From assembly GCA_964016985.1 (NCBI GenBank), contig OZ024821.1:85099035-85163034 (forward strand): DNA of 64,000 bases. Direction: 5' to 3'. The position numbers and the translations under genes were made by a program. The first letter of the stretch is position 1, and every line of letters begins with the position of its first letter. This document shows positions 44,521 through 54,440 of this stretch, one piece after another. Source of the stretch: Anodontia alba. Taxonomy: Eukaryota; Mollusca; Bivalvia; Lucinida; Lucinidae. Under the pieces are notes generated by a model that searched no databases, had not been told where the DNA came from, and worked only from the letters and a program-made list of their open reading frames with translations.

Positions 44521-45661
44521 GCAGTTCAAAGGTACCATCACATTACGTTCAGTCAGAATCAGTGTCACTGCATGGAGGAAGAATATCCAGCATCTACATA
44601 CTCTAGTTCAAAAAATCCCTGACCGACCCTGTTGATAACTGGGACATGTTTTTGTGTTTATATTGCTGTCAAACTTTATTCAAGGGCTGCAACTTGAACA
44701 GAAACTTCTCAAATGTATACCCATGACAAGTTTTTGTCCTAGAAAAAAAGTGGCCAAAAAATTCATGCTCAACTGGTGTTTTATGGCTTTTGCTGTCAGC
44801 TCTCTTACACTAATGAGTCTGTTCACAACAGGTGGTAACACCAGATTTACCTGGGAGACTAATTTTCTCTGATATCACTGGTTCCCTGCACTGTAATATA
44901 TAGTCTTAAAATCTTTATTTTTCAACATAGAAAACTGTTAAAAATGTGTAATTTGATAAATTTTTGTGCAGATGTAGGTTTTAGAATCAGTTTTGAGCTA
45001 CTTCATTGTGTTTTATATTTAAGAATGTTGTGTGTGGGTTTCTAGTTAACTGTCTTATCAGTATTACTTAACTAATCGCATAACAGAGCATCATTTTATT
45101 GGCATCTGGGCAGAGTTTTATGGTCTCAGTCATCAGAAACATATAGAAATGCAATACCCCACTAACCGGACTTTGATATAGTAAGGTGGGGAGGTGGGGG
45201 TGAATTTCTCTAAGAGAAAAACATGGCATGCATTCAAAACACTAAAAGGCTTCACAATAATCGGGAACTGAGAATAATCGGAATTAAAAAGTACTGACTT
45301 TCAATAAGTGATGAATTTATGTCAATTAAACATTAATGATGTCGCCATAAAATGAGAACTTTCAAAACGTCATAACTTGTTATTGATGTAAGTTCCTCTA
45401 AGGCATGTTTTAGCGTGAAGGGTCATATATAATATATGAACTACATCCTACTATTAAAGTGTTGCAGATAACAATAAAATCAGTTAACAAAATTTTCCCC
45501 GTAAAGCTTGGGGCCATGATAACTAGGGTGGGTTGCAATCTGTCCAGGGGTCAAGATAAACTGGGACACCGGGAGCCAGTGATGTAGTCTATTTATAAGC
45601 TGGGAATTCATGATATACCCTTAATATCTGTGGTTTGACTTGTTTAAATGCAGAAATCTTC
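44521..45661. other. Unassigned interval
   Basis: Open frames at 44429-44635 and 44654-44872 (the second ends GGNTRFTWETNF) were examined. No family was recognised. Confidence 0.35.
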
Positions 45662-45665
45662 TTAA

Positions 45666-45870
45666 CCCTAGTCCTGCTGAACTCGGATATGTCCTGCCTT
45701 TGAAAACATTGTAGCTCCAGATCAGTTGGCTTTTAAGAAGCCAACTGATCTGGATCTGCACTGTTTGCCATTAAGTATTTGAATTTTTAGCAACAATCCA
45801 GATCAAGTTTTCTGATTGGCTGAAAATTAGAAGTGGGCGTGGCATCTTAATTTATTCAGCAGGACAAGGG
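45666..45870. mobile_element. piggyBac-like MITE (CCCTTGTCCTGCTGAA), copy 1
   Basis: Terminal repeats CCCTAGTCCTGCTGAA and TTCAGCAGGACAAGGG are bounded by TTAA on both sides (45662-45665, 45871-45874). An inner palindrome CCAGATCAGTTGGCTT and its inverse lies off-centre. TTAA duplications and CCC...GGG ends are piggyBac hallmarks. Confidence 0.82.
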
Positions 45871-45874
45871 TTAA

Positions 45875-46209
45875 ACAGATCACTTGTAATTAAATTCACA
45901 TGCTACATGTATGTACATAGATGTATGTACAGCTTTAAACTGGATTAAAAGTTGAAGTTTAAAAGTTTTTCTTAAATGCCCTTTCACAAGATCTCTTCAC
46001 CATACTGTCACCAGTCATTAAAATTATTTAAAAGGGATGGTAGGGTGGAAAATACTTTTTTTGTGTTAAACAAATTTATTGGCTCATTGTCTTTTAATAG
46101 AAAACTATGCCCAAACTGGGAAATAAAACAAAAAAAAAATCCTTAAAAAACTTGAAGGTCAATGGCAAAAAAATCCGGCACAGTCTGGAAACTTTGAAAC
46201 ACTCTTTTT
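45875..46209. other. Unassigned interval
   Basis: A short palindromic ATGTATGTACATAGATGTAT lies near 45908. Nothing else recognised. Confidence 0.4.
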
Positions 46210-47580
46210 TTAGCTCACCTGAGCCAAAGGCTCAAGGTGAGCTTTTGTGATTGCTCGATGTCCATCGTCCATTGTGCCTTGTTTGTCATGCTTCTGTCAA
46301 CAATTTACTTAATGACATCTCCTCCTAAATCGGTGAATGGATTTTGAAATAATTTTACAGGAATGTTCCTTGGGTGACTCTCTACCAAAATTGCCTAAAT
46401 GGTTCTGCTCTGCTGAACAAAATGGCTGCCAGAGGTAAAAATAAAAAAAACCTTATAATGACATCTCCTCCAAGGCCACTGGCCCAATTTCAAAATAATT
46501 TTACAGGAATATTCGCTGGGTGACCCTCTACCAAAATTGCTCAAACTGTTCTGCTCAGATGAACAAGATGGCCGACATTAGAGCTAAAAATAGAAAAACC
46601 TTTAAATGTCTTCTCGTCTGTGAACAATTTACTTAAAAGACATCTCCTCCTAAACCGGTGAACGGATTTTGAAATAATTTTACAGGAATGTTCCTTGGGG
46701 TACCCTCTAGCAAAATTGCCTGAATGGTTCTGCTTTGCTGATCAAAATGGCCGTCAAAGCTAAAAATAAAAAGACCTTAAAACCACATCTCCTCCAAGGT
46801 CATTGGCCCAATTTCAGAATAATTTCACAGGAATAATCCTTGGTTGACCCTCTACCAAAATTGCTCAAACATTTCTGCTCGGATGAACAAGAGCCAGAGC
46901 TAAAAATAGAAATAAAACTTTAAATGACTTCTCCTCGTTAACCAGTGAATGGATTTTAAAATAATGACACATGAATGTTCTTGGATGACCCTCTACCAAA
47001 ATTGCTCAAACCGTTCCACTGGGATGAACAAAATGGCAGCCAGAGCTAAAAGTAAAAAAAACCTTTAAACGTCTTCTCCTCCTTAACCAGTGGAGGGATT
47101 TTGAAATAATTTCACAGGAATGTTCTGTGGGTGACCCTCTACCAACATTGCTGCAACCGCTCGGCTCGGATGAACAAGATGGCTGCCAGAGCTAAGAATA
47201 GAAAAACTTTCAAACGACTTCTCCTCGTTAACCAGTGGATGGATTGTAATAGGCATTTTTTAAAAAATTGAAGAGAAATCAGTCAAAAAGTAAACCACTG
47301 ATCCAACATATCTCAAATGTTCCTCAAGACACCCTTTACTAAATTCTTTCAATTACACAACATGGCCCCCCTCCCACACACACACACACATGCACCCACC
47401 ACCACCACCTCCACTATGGACGGCACTTGTTTTCCCAATATATTTGTTAAAAAATATGATCTGTATAGAACACTTTGATAATCTTACAGCCACTAGCCTG
47501 ATTTAAATTAAATTAATACAACCATCCTGAACCTAAAGCAATGGGACACAGGTGAGCGATTTAGGGCCGTCATAGACCTC
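46210..47580 (+). mobile_element. Long TTAGCTCACCTG repeat, full-length copy
   Basis: 5' TTAGCTCACCTGAGCCAAAG with GCTCAAGGTGAGCT forms the terminal hairpin; 3' ACACAGGTGAGCGATTTAGG with GCCGTCATAGACCTC. Interior of about six units of roughly 150 bp (ACATCTCCTCCTAAATCGGT, TTTTGAAATAATTTTACAGG, ACCAAAATTGCTCAAA). Followed by a T-run. Confidence 0.82.
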
Positions 47581-47669
47581 TTTTTTTTTTTTTTTTATTT
47601 TAAGCCTAAACTGACATCCTTTGGTTAATCGAGAATGTTTGTTCAGTATATGCAAAGCCACATAACTAC

Positions 47670-48370
47670 TCTGATATAATGTTTTCTGTCGTATACTCTG
47701 AGACAATAACATCAGACTATTACCTCAGAAGACTGTTCATTGGTGGGGTAAAGCCGTGGGTAGTTCACAACTGTATCACTATTGGGAATGGAAATACCCT
47801 CCTTGAAACCATCTCAACTGAAAGGGAACTGCCAACTATTTACACCAAACTGCGCCATGAAGTCCCCAGCTGGACTTGTACCTATGCAACAGAGGTGTAC
47901 AGCTAGTCCTGACAAACCTAGCTGCTGACTGAGCTGTCCTTGTGCCTCAATGTATGATACATTAACCCTTGTCCTGCTGAATAAATTAAGATGCCACGCC
48001 CGCTGCTAATTTTCAGCCAGTCAGATTACTTGATCCAGATTGGTGCTATAAATTCACATACCTGATGGCAAACAGTGCAGATCCAGATCAGTTGGCTTCA
48101 GAAGCCAACTGATCTGGATCTGCACTGTTTGCAAAGGCAGAGTATATCCGGGTTGAGCAGGACAAGGGTTAATATAGCCAATGGACTGCTGAGGCAGTAC
48201 CTTGGTGCCAAAATACGCCATTGTGCACCTTCCTATGAAAATATGTTGATGAAACAGCACTTGGGTTGGAACAAACAAGGGCATCCTATAATCTGCACTA
48301 CACTATCACAGTATCTGTTCTATGACATAGCTCCAGATAAATGGGGATATTGGAAAAATGTTTTTTAATT
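47670..48370 (+). pseudogene. Possible coding remnant, family unknown, split by a MITE
   Basis: An open frame at 47679-47906 reads RLFIGGVKPWVVHNCITIG onward and ends TYATEVYS before TAG. An acceptor-like ATTACCTCAG precedes AAGACTG. Beyond the MITE at 47966-48168, another frame reads IANGLLRQYLGAKIRHCAPS and ends DKWGYWKNVF. Amino-acid composition looks protein-like, but the two parts are not in one frame and I do not recognise either. It could be transposon debris. Confidence 0.25.
47966..48168. mobile_element. piggyBac-like MITE (CCCTTGTCCTGCTGAA), copy 2
   Basis: Flanked by TTAA at 47962-47965 and 48169-48172. Ends CCCTTGTCCTGCTGAA and TTGAGCAGGACAAGGG. The inner stem AACAGTGCAGATCCAGATCA with GTTGGCTTC pairs almost perfectly with its inverse. 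Confidence 0.85.
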
Positions 48371-48462
48371 TCTCCGCAAGAACATATGTTATGGTACTCA
48401 TTAGAAGTGCCTCCATGAGGCACTTTTAATGAGTATATCAACATTTATTTTTGTGGAGAAAT
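48368..48462. repeat. Hairpin MITE, family H1
   Basis: ATTTCTCCGCAAGAACATAT with GGTACTCATTAGAAGTGCCT pairs with AGGCACTTTTAATGAGTATA and TTTTTGTGGAGAAAT, centred on CCATGAGG. Confidence 0.72.
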
Positions 48463-48579
48463 AAGAAAAATGTGCCTTATCTGGAGTTATGATATGGTGA
48501 TGCCCCCTTTGGTGTATTCATTCTTTCCTTCTTTCCTGTGACTATACCATAGTGGAGTACAGGAATAGTCTACATTCAG

Positions 48580-48810
48580 GCCCCGAGGTTATAAAACTTT
48601 TTTCATGCTCAACTCAACTGAGCATGAAATTTGTCCTGCTAATAAATCTCAAATTATTAACAATTGCAAATTCTTTCTTGTTAGTCATACATGTAGCTGA
48701 GCTTGAAAATTTCTCTGCTAATAAATATGAAAATGCCAACTAGCATATTAGCAGAGAAAATTTTATGCGCAGATGAGTTGAGCATGAAAAAAGTTTTACT
48801 ATCTCGAGGC
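48580..48810. mobile_element. MITE with CAG flanks and CATGCTCAACTCA arms
   Basis: GCCCCGAGGT with AAAACTTTTTTCATGCTCAA is inverted at the right as TTGAGCATGAAAAAAGTTTT with ATCTCGAGGC. CAG lies at 48577-48579 and 48811-48813. The inner part repeats the GCTAATAAAT and GAGCATGAAATT words. PIF/Harbinger is possible from the three-base flank, but not certain. Confidence 0.68.
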
Positions 48811-49190
48811 CAGGTGTAGTGGCAGTTGAGACTTAGCACGGTCAAGTCTAGGCTCTGAAAACAGGGAGAAGTGACCTTCCAGCCTAAACAGGGGGAAGTG
48901 GGAGGCAATAGGGAGAAATCAGGGCTCTAACAAAACATTTTTTAATAATTTTGGTCATCCTCCATTTGAAAACCACCATGATTTTACTGAATCTTGGCAG
49001 TTTTATTAACAGTAAAACCTCTCCTAAAGACCAGCTGTATTAAGCAGTCACCTGTCTTATAAGATTGTTATTTCAGATCCCATTAAAAGTTAAGAAGTGG
49101 CAATTAACCTTAATTAAATGCTCCATATTCTTCATAAATAGACATTTTTTTATCCAAGAAAGGTTTTATAAATTGATATATAGTAATACG
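48811..49190. other. Unassigned interval
   Basis: No coding frame or shared repeat recognised. Confidence 0.4.
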
Positions 49191-49194
49191 GTCA

Positions 49195-49545
49195 TAAAAT
49201 AACCAGGTCAAAAGAACAACTGCGTGGCTTGGCATTGAGGATCTGGACCCCATTCTGAAGGAGAGAAGGCTCCGCTGGTATGGATGTGAAACGCTCCAGT
49301 GATGCAGTCAAGACAGCCTTTCATATACAGGTTGAGGGAAAGTGTGGGTCTGGGAGGCCCAAGATGACACGAAAGCAGCTGACAGAGAGGGATTGCAGAG
49401 AGTGGAAGCTCTCGGCTATCAACCCTCATCATAGAAATATGTGGAGATTTGGTGTGAGATCTGCCATGCATGCAGCAAGCCAGCTATCTGGAAGGGGGCA
49501 CACTGATGTGGATGTTGCCTCTGTACCTGCATGTTAATCAAAAAT
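49195..49545 (+). pseudogene. LINE 3' end fragment (RLRWYG type)
   Basis: TTAWLGIEDLDPILKERRLR with WYG is followed by a one-base frame change into DVKRSSDAVKTAF, GRPKMTRKQLTERDCREWKL and SAINPHHRNMW, ending VASVPAC before TAA. This is the familiar C-terminal tail of a LINE reverse transcriptase; the clade cannot be fixed from so little. The short ATGATTATGATATGATAAT tail after the stop suits a simple-repeat 3' terminus. Confidence 0.75.
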
Positions 49546-49570
49546 ATGATTATGATATGATAATATAAAA

Positions 49571-49745
49571 TGAGACATCTGGCAGTCTGTAAAATTTCAG
49601 TTAGTCTTATTTTTTAACCAGATCAATAATGAAATGATTTTTTTATCATATCTATGAATTAATGTTGCCAACATTAATTCAGAGATACTATACAAAGTCA
49701 TTTCAAGAACAAGAGACTAACTGAAATTTTACAGACTGTCAGGTG
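49571..49745. repeat. Palindromic MITE, GGCAGTCTGTAAAATTTCAG arms
   Basis: CTGGCAGTCTGTAAAATTTC with AGTTAGTC is inverted as GACTAACTGAAATTTTACAG with ACTGTCAGG. An inner stem GAATTAATGTTG and CAACATTAATTC sits in the centre. Confidence 0.75.
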
Positions 49746-49893
49746 CCACATTTTATGATTGCATTAATACCATATATCAATTTATTAAACATTTTTTTGG
49801 ATAATAAAATGTCTGCTTTTGAGGGAGATGGAGCCTTTAAGCAAACACTAGTTAAGCATATGCTTTTTGGCTTTCCCATGAGTGCTTGCTTAA

Positions 49894-50126
49894 CCCTTAA
49901 AGCGCCAAGAAAAACTGCATCTGAAAATGTCGTCTGTTTATGTCGTCTTCTGAATATTCTTGCAGACTTTTCAAACCTATTTTTGCATACAGGCAAACAG
50001 TGTGGACCCTGATCAGACTGCCTCAAGGAGCAGTCTGATCTGGGTCCACACTGTTTGCAAAAATGACTTAAAATCACAATCAGATGACAAAGCAGACGAC
50101 AATAGTTGTGACTGGCACTTTAAGGG
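49894..50126. mobile_element. piggyBac-like MITE (CCCTTAAAGCGCCA)
   Basis: TTAA at 49890-49893 and 50127-50130 flanks ends CCCTTAAAGCGCCA and TGGCACTTTAAGGG. An inner stem GCAAACAGTGTGGACCCTGA with TCAGACTGC pairs with its inverse around CTCAAGGAG. GCAGACGACA near the right end is shared with the H2 hairpins. Confidence 0.83.
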
Positions 50127-50314
50127 TTAACACAGGTTTGACTGTACATGTATACTTACACTAGGCTTATATGTCTGTACTTTAGGATTCCTTAGAAGTA
50201 GAATATTGATATGGGTGTTTGGGAATTGGCTCTCCATTATAAAGTGAGAAAATGTCTAATGAAACTGGTGCAATAAATGTATAAGCTATAATATGCAAGT
50301 TGGTCAGTAGTCAC

Positions 50315-50640
50315 TAATTCGACCTAATTACCGCACTGTGCGCTTAAGTTTTTCAAACTTACTTGGAACACTCATTTGTGGTAAAATATGTATCTACCTA
50401 CTAAGGATACACAATAAAAAAGATCAGAAGAAATACTTATTTGATGATGATTATGTGATTTTTTTTCTTCTGATTTTCTTTATAAAGGCATATGTAGTGG
50501 GTACTCATTTGAATTGCATTGACAACATATGCCTTTATAAAGACGTAGACAAAAAGTACACTGGCTGTAATCTGAAGACTACGGAATTGCTTGACTGTGC
50601 ACTTATAGGAATATGTGCGGTAATTAGATCAAATACGGTA
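50315..50640. repeat. MITE, CTAATTACCGCAC ends
   Basis: ATTCGACCTAATTACCGCAC at the left is inverted at the right as GTGCGGTAATTAGATCAAAT. The middle holds a separate perfect stem, TTTATAAAGGCATATGT with ACATATGCCTTTATAAA. The 104-codon open frame across it is an artefact. Confidence 0.7.
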
Positions 50641-50850
50641 TATACCCATTGAAAAGTTCATTTATCATTTAACACCTTTAGCTACCGGTATTTTATTTAC
50701 TTATTTCTTACAATTTCTTACTATTTATTTTCTTACTATTACTTATTTCTTACTATTTATGGTATTTATAGGGTATGCAAGCTTTGTTCATAGGGTGTAA
50801 GGGGTATTTGCTTTCCACACAATGTTAATTTATCAATTTCTTATTTTCAG

Positions 50851-50902
50851 TGCCCTTGAGGAAGTGGATTCAGTGCAGATGTTGGCATTCACACATACTA
50901 GG
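50851..50902 (+). CDS. LETM1-domain-like protein, N-terminal exon (partial)
   Basis: A 52-nt candidate exon has a strong acceptor (TTCTTATTTTCAG) and donor (CTAGG|GTAAGA). In the phase that matches the next exon it reads PLRKWIQCRCWHSHILG, basic and free of acidic residues, as expected of a mitochondrial presequence. Its first two bases are TG, so a preceding exon ending in A would create the start codon ATG across the junction; that is inference. Another frame has an internal ATG but runs into a stop after splicing. Confidence 0.5.
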
Positions 50903-51055
50903 GTAAGAAATCTGTACCTATATATGTTTCTAGTCACCCTACATATTCTTTCCTAAGTATTTTTATGTCCCACTTGTTATCTGAGCAAGCTTTACTTTCT
51001 TTGATTTATGTATGAATTTTGGAAGTTTCAAATTTTAGTCATAAATGTAAAACAA

Positions 51056-51373
51056 TACCGTATTTACCATATGTATTTGGACAGACAGGCCTGAGCAAAC
51101 TGTGTAGACTCAGATGCGAGGCCACACAAGCTGTACTTATTTAAATTTTAACCCTTGTCCTGCTGAACCCGGATATACCCTGCCTTTGCAAACAGTGTAG
51201 ATCCAGATCAGTTGGCTTCTGCACTGTTTACTATTAAGGATTTATAGCAACAGTGCGGATCAAGTAATCTGATTGGCTGAAATTTAGAAGCGGGCGTGGC
51301 ATCTTAATTTATTCAGCAGGACAAGGGTTAAAACAAGTATGGTAAGGACGCGAGGTGTCTGAATACTTAGGAT
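51056..51373. mobile_element. MITE, TACCGTATTTACC family, interrupted copy
   Basis: Left TACCGTATTTACCATATGTA with TTTGGACAGAC; right GGTGTCTGAATACTTAGGAT. The halves match the copy at 2622-2831 (ACAAGTATGGTAAGG also mirrors CCTTACCATACTTGT there). The piggyBac-like MITE at 51152-51327 separates them. Confidence 0.75.
51152..51327. mobile_element. piggyBac-like MITE (CCCTTGTCCTGCTGAA), copy 3, internally deleted
   Basis: TTAA at 51148-51151 and 51328-51331; ends CCCTTGTCCTGCTGAA and TTCAGCAGGACAAGGG are intact. One arm of the inner palindrome is missing (TTGGCTTCTGCACTG), so it is shorter than the other two copies. Confidence 0.85.
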
Positions 51374-51730
51374 AATAATATACAGTAGTGTAAATAATTG
51401 CTAACACAAAAGTATTTACATACTGGTATTTATAACAAAGAAACCTTGCACATATGACCTAATTAATCCTGGCATATCTTCTGTCATTAATTTAGCCTTT
51501 CACCAAGTTTTTGACCAAGTTAAAAAAATAATACATGTACTTCACTGTAGTGTATCAGAAATGTCCTTCAGGTTTAGTCAACTAAATGGCCATTTGTACA
51601 TGTCAAATATCCCATCCTGCATCACTTATTTAGAGCTACAATAATATTATACAGAAAAAAGTATGAAGACTGTTTCTTTATTCTTTAAACTTAAACTTTA
51701 AACTTCTACTTTACATTTGTATGATTTCAG

Positions 51731-52241
51731 AAATGATTCAGGTGGTCAGGCTGGCCGAACTACTTTTTATTATGTGTCAAAAAAAGTGCGATCTGCAACA
51801 TATGTAGCCAAAAAATTTAGTGGTTATAATGACTCTTGGAGATACTCTGAATTATATTATAAATCCAAATATCTTTACACTGGATCAATACATAGTCGCT
51901 TATCACTTTACCAAGATTTGTTAATAAAACGATCTTATCACACGACACCATGGCTTTGGACAGAAGAACCTAAGGATGTGAAGCAGAAAGGAACTACAGA
52001 AATACGTGACAAAAATAATGATAAAAATGAGGCAAAAGGTACAGATTCTGCCAAGAAAAAGACAGATGTGGAAAAAAAAGGAACTTTTATGCGCAGAATG
52101 TGGAACAAGTTTATTGCTTATTGCAAACACTTTTTTAATGGGTTTAAATTAGTTTGTGTGGAAATAGTGATTTGTGTTCCACTGGTACACAAATATGCCA
52201 GATACGGAAGATCATCCTTGAAGCGTAGAGAATATATGCAG
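51731..52241 (+). CDS. LETM1-domain-like mitochondrial inner-membrane protein, exon (partial)
   Basis: LETM1-family proteins sit in the mitochondrial inner membrane, where they affect cation/proton exchange and ribosome association. The exon is bounded by TATGATTTCAG and ATGCAG|GTAATT and encodes 170 residues, ending in phase 0. Order: Arg/Lys/Tyr-rich segment, RSYHTTPW (similar to presequence cleavage areas), a charged Lys/Glu linker (about residues 80-120), then the start of a LETM-like domain: FFNGFKLVCVEIVICV and SSLKRREYMQ, comparable to the 'YxGF+LLxxDxKI...SLTRRExxQ' start of the family. The hydrophobic segment that should follow would be in the next exon, not found up to 54 kb. LETM1 itself and LETMD1-type relatives cannot be separated from this fragment. 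Confidence 0.62.
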
Positions 52242-52364
52242 GTAATTCACTAAGTGATAAAGGTGGGGATTTTTGGAAATTTCTTTTATTATGATTTAGC
52301 TGCATAGTCTGTGATTTTGTTAAGGCTAGATACATATTTATGTACTATGTCTGCTATATTAAGC

Positions 52365-52432
52365 ACAGCTGCAGAAAGACACTTTTAATAAGCTAAAACA
52401 TATTTCTGTGGAAAAATAAGAAACATATCAAT
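52365..52432. repeat. Hairpin MITE, family H1, partial
   Basis: GACACTTTTAATAAGCTAAA with ACATATTTCTGTGG and AAAAATAAGAAACAT matches the right half of 48368-48462. Confidence 0.5.
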
Positions 52433-52483
52433 ACTTTAGTGTAAAAACAAGAAAAGATATGTCAAAATATGTCATATCTGGGG

Positions 52484-52773
52484 GACGGCCTCGGTGGCTC
52501 AGTTGCATGTGCCGTCCGACTTGAGACCAGGATGTCATGGGTTCAACCCCCACCGAGGTCGGCAACATTCTTGTGTGAAATATTTTCTATGGTTATTATC
52601 TTCCTTCCGCTGATTCAAGAAGGGCAGTTGTCAGTTTCTGGCGAAAGAATGTGCACGATACTGGTTAACAGCTTAGAGGACTAAGCCTGCCCAGTAAGCG
52701 TGTGGTTAGGTAAACTGACAGCGCTCTACATGACCCCATTGGGTTGACTGGGTCGTAAAACCTCAACACAAAC
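52484..52773 (+). mobile_element. tRNA-derived SINE1, copy 4
   Basis: The head is slightly damaged (GACGGCCTCGG, and part of the body after GGCAACATTCTT is deleted). A perfect 17-bp duplication ATATGTCATATCTGGGG lies at 52467-52483 and 52774-52790. It sits in the presumed second intron of the LETM-like gene. Confidence 0.94.
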
Positions 52774-53307
52774 ATATGTCATATCTGGGGAGTTACTAGT
52801 GGAAATTGGAAATGTTATGCAGAAATGAATTGAAGTAAAGGATATTTTTATGGGAACATAAAGAAGATGTGAACAGAAGAGTAACTATAATGGGAGGTTT
52901 GCAAAACATTATGCAGAAGGTATGTTAATACTGTGTAATGGTGCTAGCCCAAATTATATAAATGGACAAAATATTGAAGCCCTTTAACTTTTATGGCACA
53001 TATAGCCTTGCTCTAAGGGTGTTTCCTTATGGCTTACATGCCTGTATAACTTTCTTTCAAAAATGGGCCAGGTCCCGTGTAAAGCACTATTTGCTCTTTG
53101 TCTGTCAGTGCCACTATTCCTGTGGCTCAATCTCAGTCTGTACCAAAGGCACGCCTACCAAATGAATGAATGCGTAACCACCAGTTAAGAATGTGAAACA
53201 ATTAGATCAACATCTGGTTAGGAATAATATAGCTCAAAAAGGTAAACAAACTTTGCATTTGTGTGTTTCATGAGCGATATAAATGTTTTAACTTCATAAT
53301 ACATTAA

Positions 53308-53465
53308 CCTATAGATAATGTGCTATTCTCTTCTGTTTTCACACCTTCCACAGACAAAACGACCTTTCAGTCGTTAATTAAAGTCTTAAACCAGAAGGTC
53401 CCTTAGGCAGTTACCTGTGTGACGTAACTCTTCCCGCTCAATTGATCACGTGTCAGTTTCTTTTC
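53308..53465 (+). repeat. Truncated TTAA|CCTATAGATAAT MITE
   Basis: From TTAACCTATAGATAATGTGC to GTGTCAGTTTCTTT it is the inverse of 59570-59715 at high identity (for example CTTAAACCAGAAGGTCCCTT and AGGCAGTTACCTGT). The other end is missing. Confidence 0.7.
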
Positions 53466-53991
53466 TGTGGACAAAGAAATTCAACAAGGATTATTTACCT
53501 GTGATAGAAATTCGGATTATTTCTTTCCTCATGGATAAATTTCTGTATCCTTGTGTTTCTTTTGTTTATTTATCACTCCTTTCACTTTCTATGTTATTAT
53601 TTAAAATTTTCAATTTTCGATTTCACATATTTTTTGACTGGTCTTTTTTCGACATGCGTTTTCGCAACTCTCGCTATCCGACACAACGCTCGTGCACGAT
53701 CGGTTCGATAGTCATGTTTATATATGCAGAATATTTTTGTTCTTTTCATTCCAGGTTAATCAGCATTTACGATATGTTTTTCCTGGACTTTTATTTGCAG
53801 AGATCTTCAGTTGGCTAAAGATTCTCTTGGCGGAGAAGCTGATTGTAAAGAACTTGTCAACCCTTGATGGGTTATAAGACAATTCTTTACTGATGGGAGC
53901 CCCACCCCATATGGCTATACTGCCGGGGTAAGACCCATCAAGGTGGCATCTTTTGGCACTTAGTATCAGATAAAGTCTAAGTCCACCAGTC
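53466..53991. other. Interval with unassigned coding-like stretch
   Basis: On the plus strand after an acceptor-like TTTTCATTCCAG at 53746-53757 a frame reads VNQHLRYVFPGLLFAEIF. Another frame from about 53805 reads LAKDSLGGEADCKELVNP and, past a stop, FFTDGSPTPYGYTAGV. The latter looks like old transposon coding sequence. Neither fits a LETM domain. Confidence 0.3.
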
Positions 53992-54303
53992 GCCGGCCTC
54001 GGTGGCTCAGTTGGATGCGCCGTCCGACTGGAGACCAGGAGGTCGCGGGTTCAACCCCCATCGAGGTCGGCAACATTCTTTCGTGGAGATTGATCATGAA
54101 ATATTTTCTACGGTCATTCTCTCCCTTCCGCTGATTCAAGAAGGGCAGTTGTCAGTTTCTGGCAAAAGAATGTGCGCAGTACTGGTTAACCACTTAGAGG
54201 ACTAAGCCTACCCAGTAAATGTGTGGTTAGGTAAACTGACCGCGCTCGACATGACCCCATTGGGTTGACTGGGCCGTAAAACCTCAACTTAAACAAAAAC
54301 AAA
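53992..54303 (+). mobile_element. tRNA-derived SINE1, copy 5
   Basis: Complete head (GCCGGCCTCGG...CGAGGTCGGC), body and tail with an AAACAAAAAC end. ACCAGTC flanks it at 53985-53991 and 54304-54310. Confidence 0.94.
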
Positions 54304-54440
54304 ACCAGTCACCGGTCATCCAGTCAACCAGGCACCAGTCAATCAGCTTCACCAGTCACCAGTCAACCAGGTGCCAGTCAACCAGGCACCAGTCACCAGT
54401 CACCAGTCACCGGTCATACAGGCACCAGTCAGCTACAGGT
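54304..54440. repeat. Short minisatellite of ACCAGTC words
   Basis: ACCAGTCA, ACCAGGC and ACCGGTC words repeat every 7-14 bp for about 135 bp, starting at the SINE's right target duplication. Confidence 0.88.

Larger units (their letters stand above)
50903..51730 (+). other. Intron of the LETM-like gene, carrying nested MITEs
   Basis: An 828-nt GT-AG intron. It contains the TACCGTATTTACC MITE with a piggyBac-like MITE inside it; the rest is unassigned. Confidence 0.55.

Noticed and set aside
50338..50652. 104-codon frame as a membrane protein gene
   Set aside because: It spans a MITE with inverted CTAATTACCGCAC ends and a central perfect hairpin.
53746..53880. Next exon of the LETM-like gene
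   Set aside because: An acceptor-like site and phase 0 frame exist, but the encoded VNQHLRYVFPGLL does not resemble the expected LETM hydrophobic segment and ends at a stop without a good donor.
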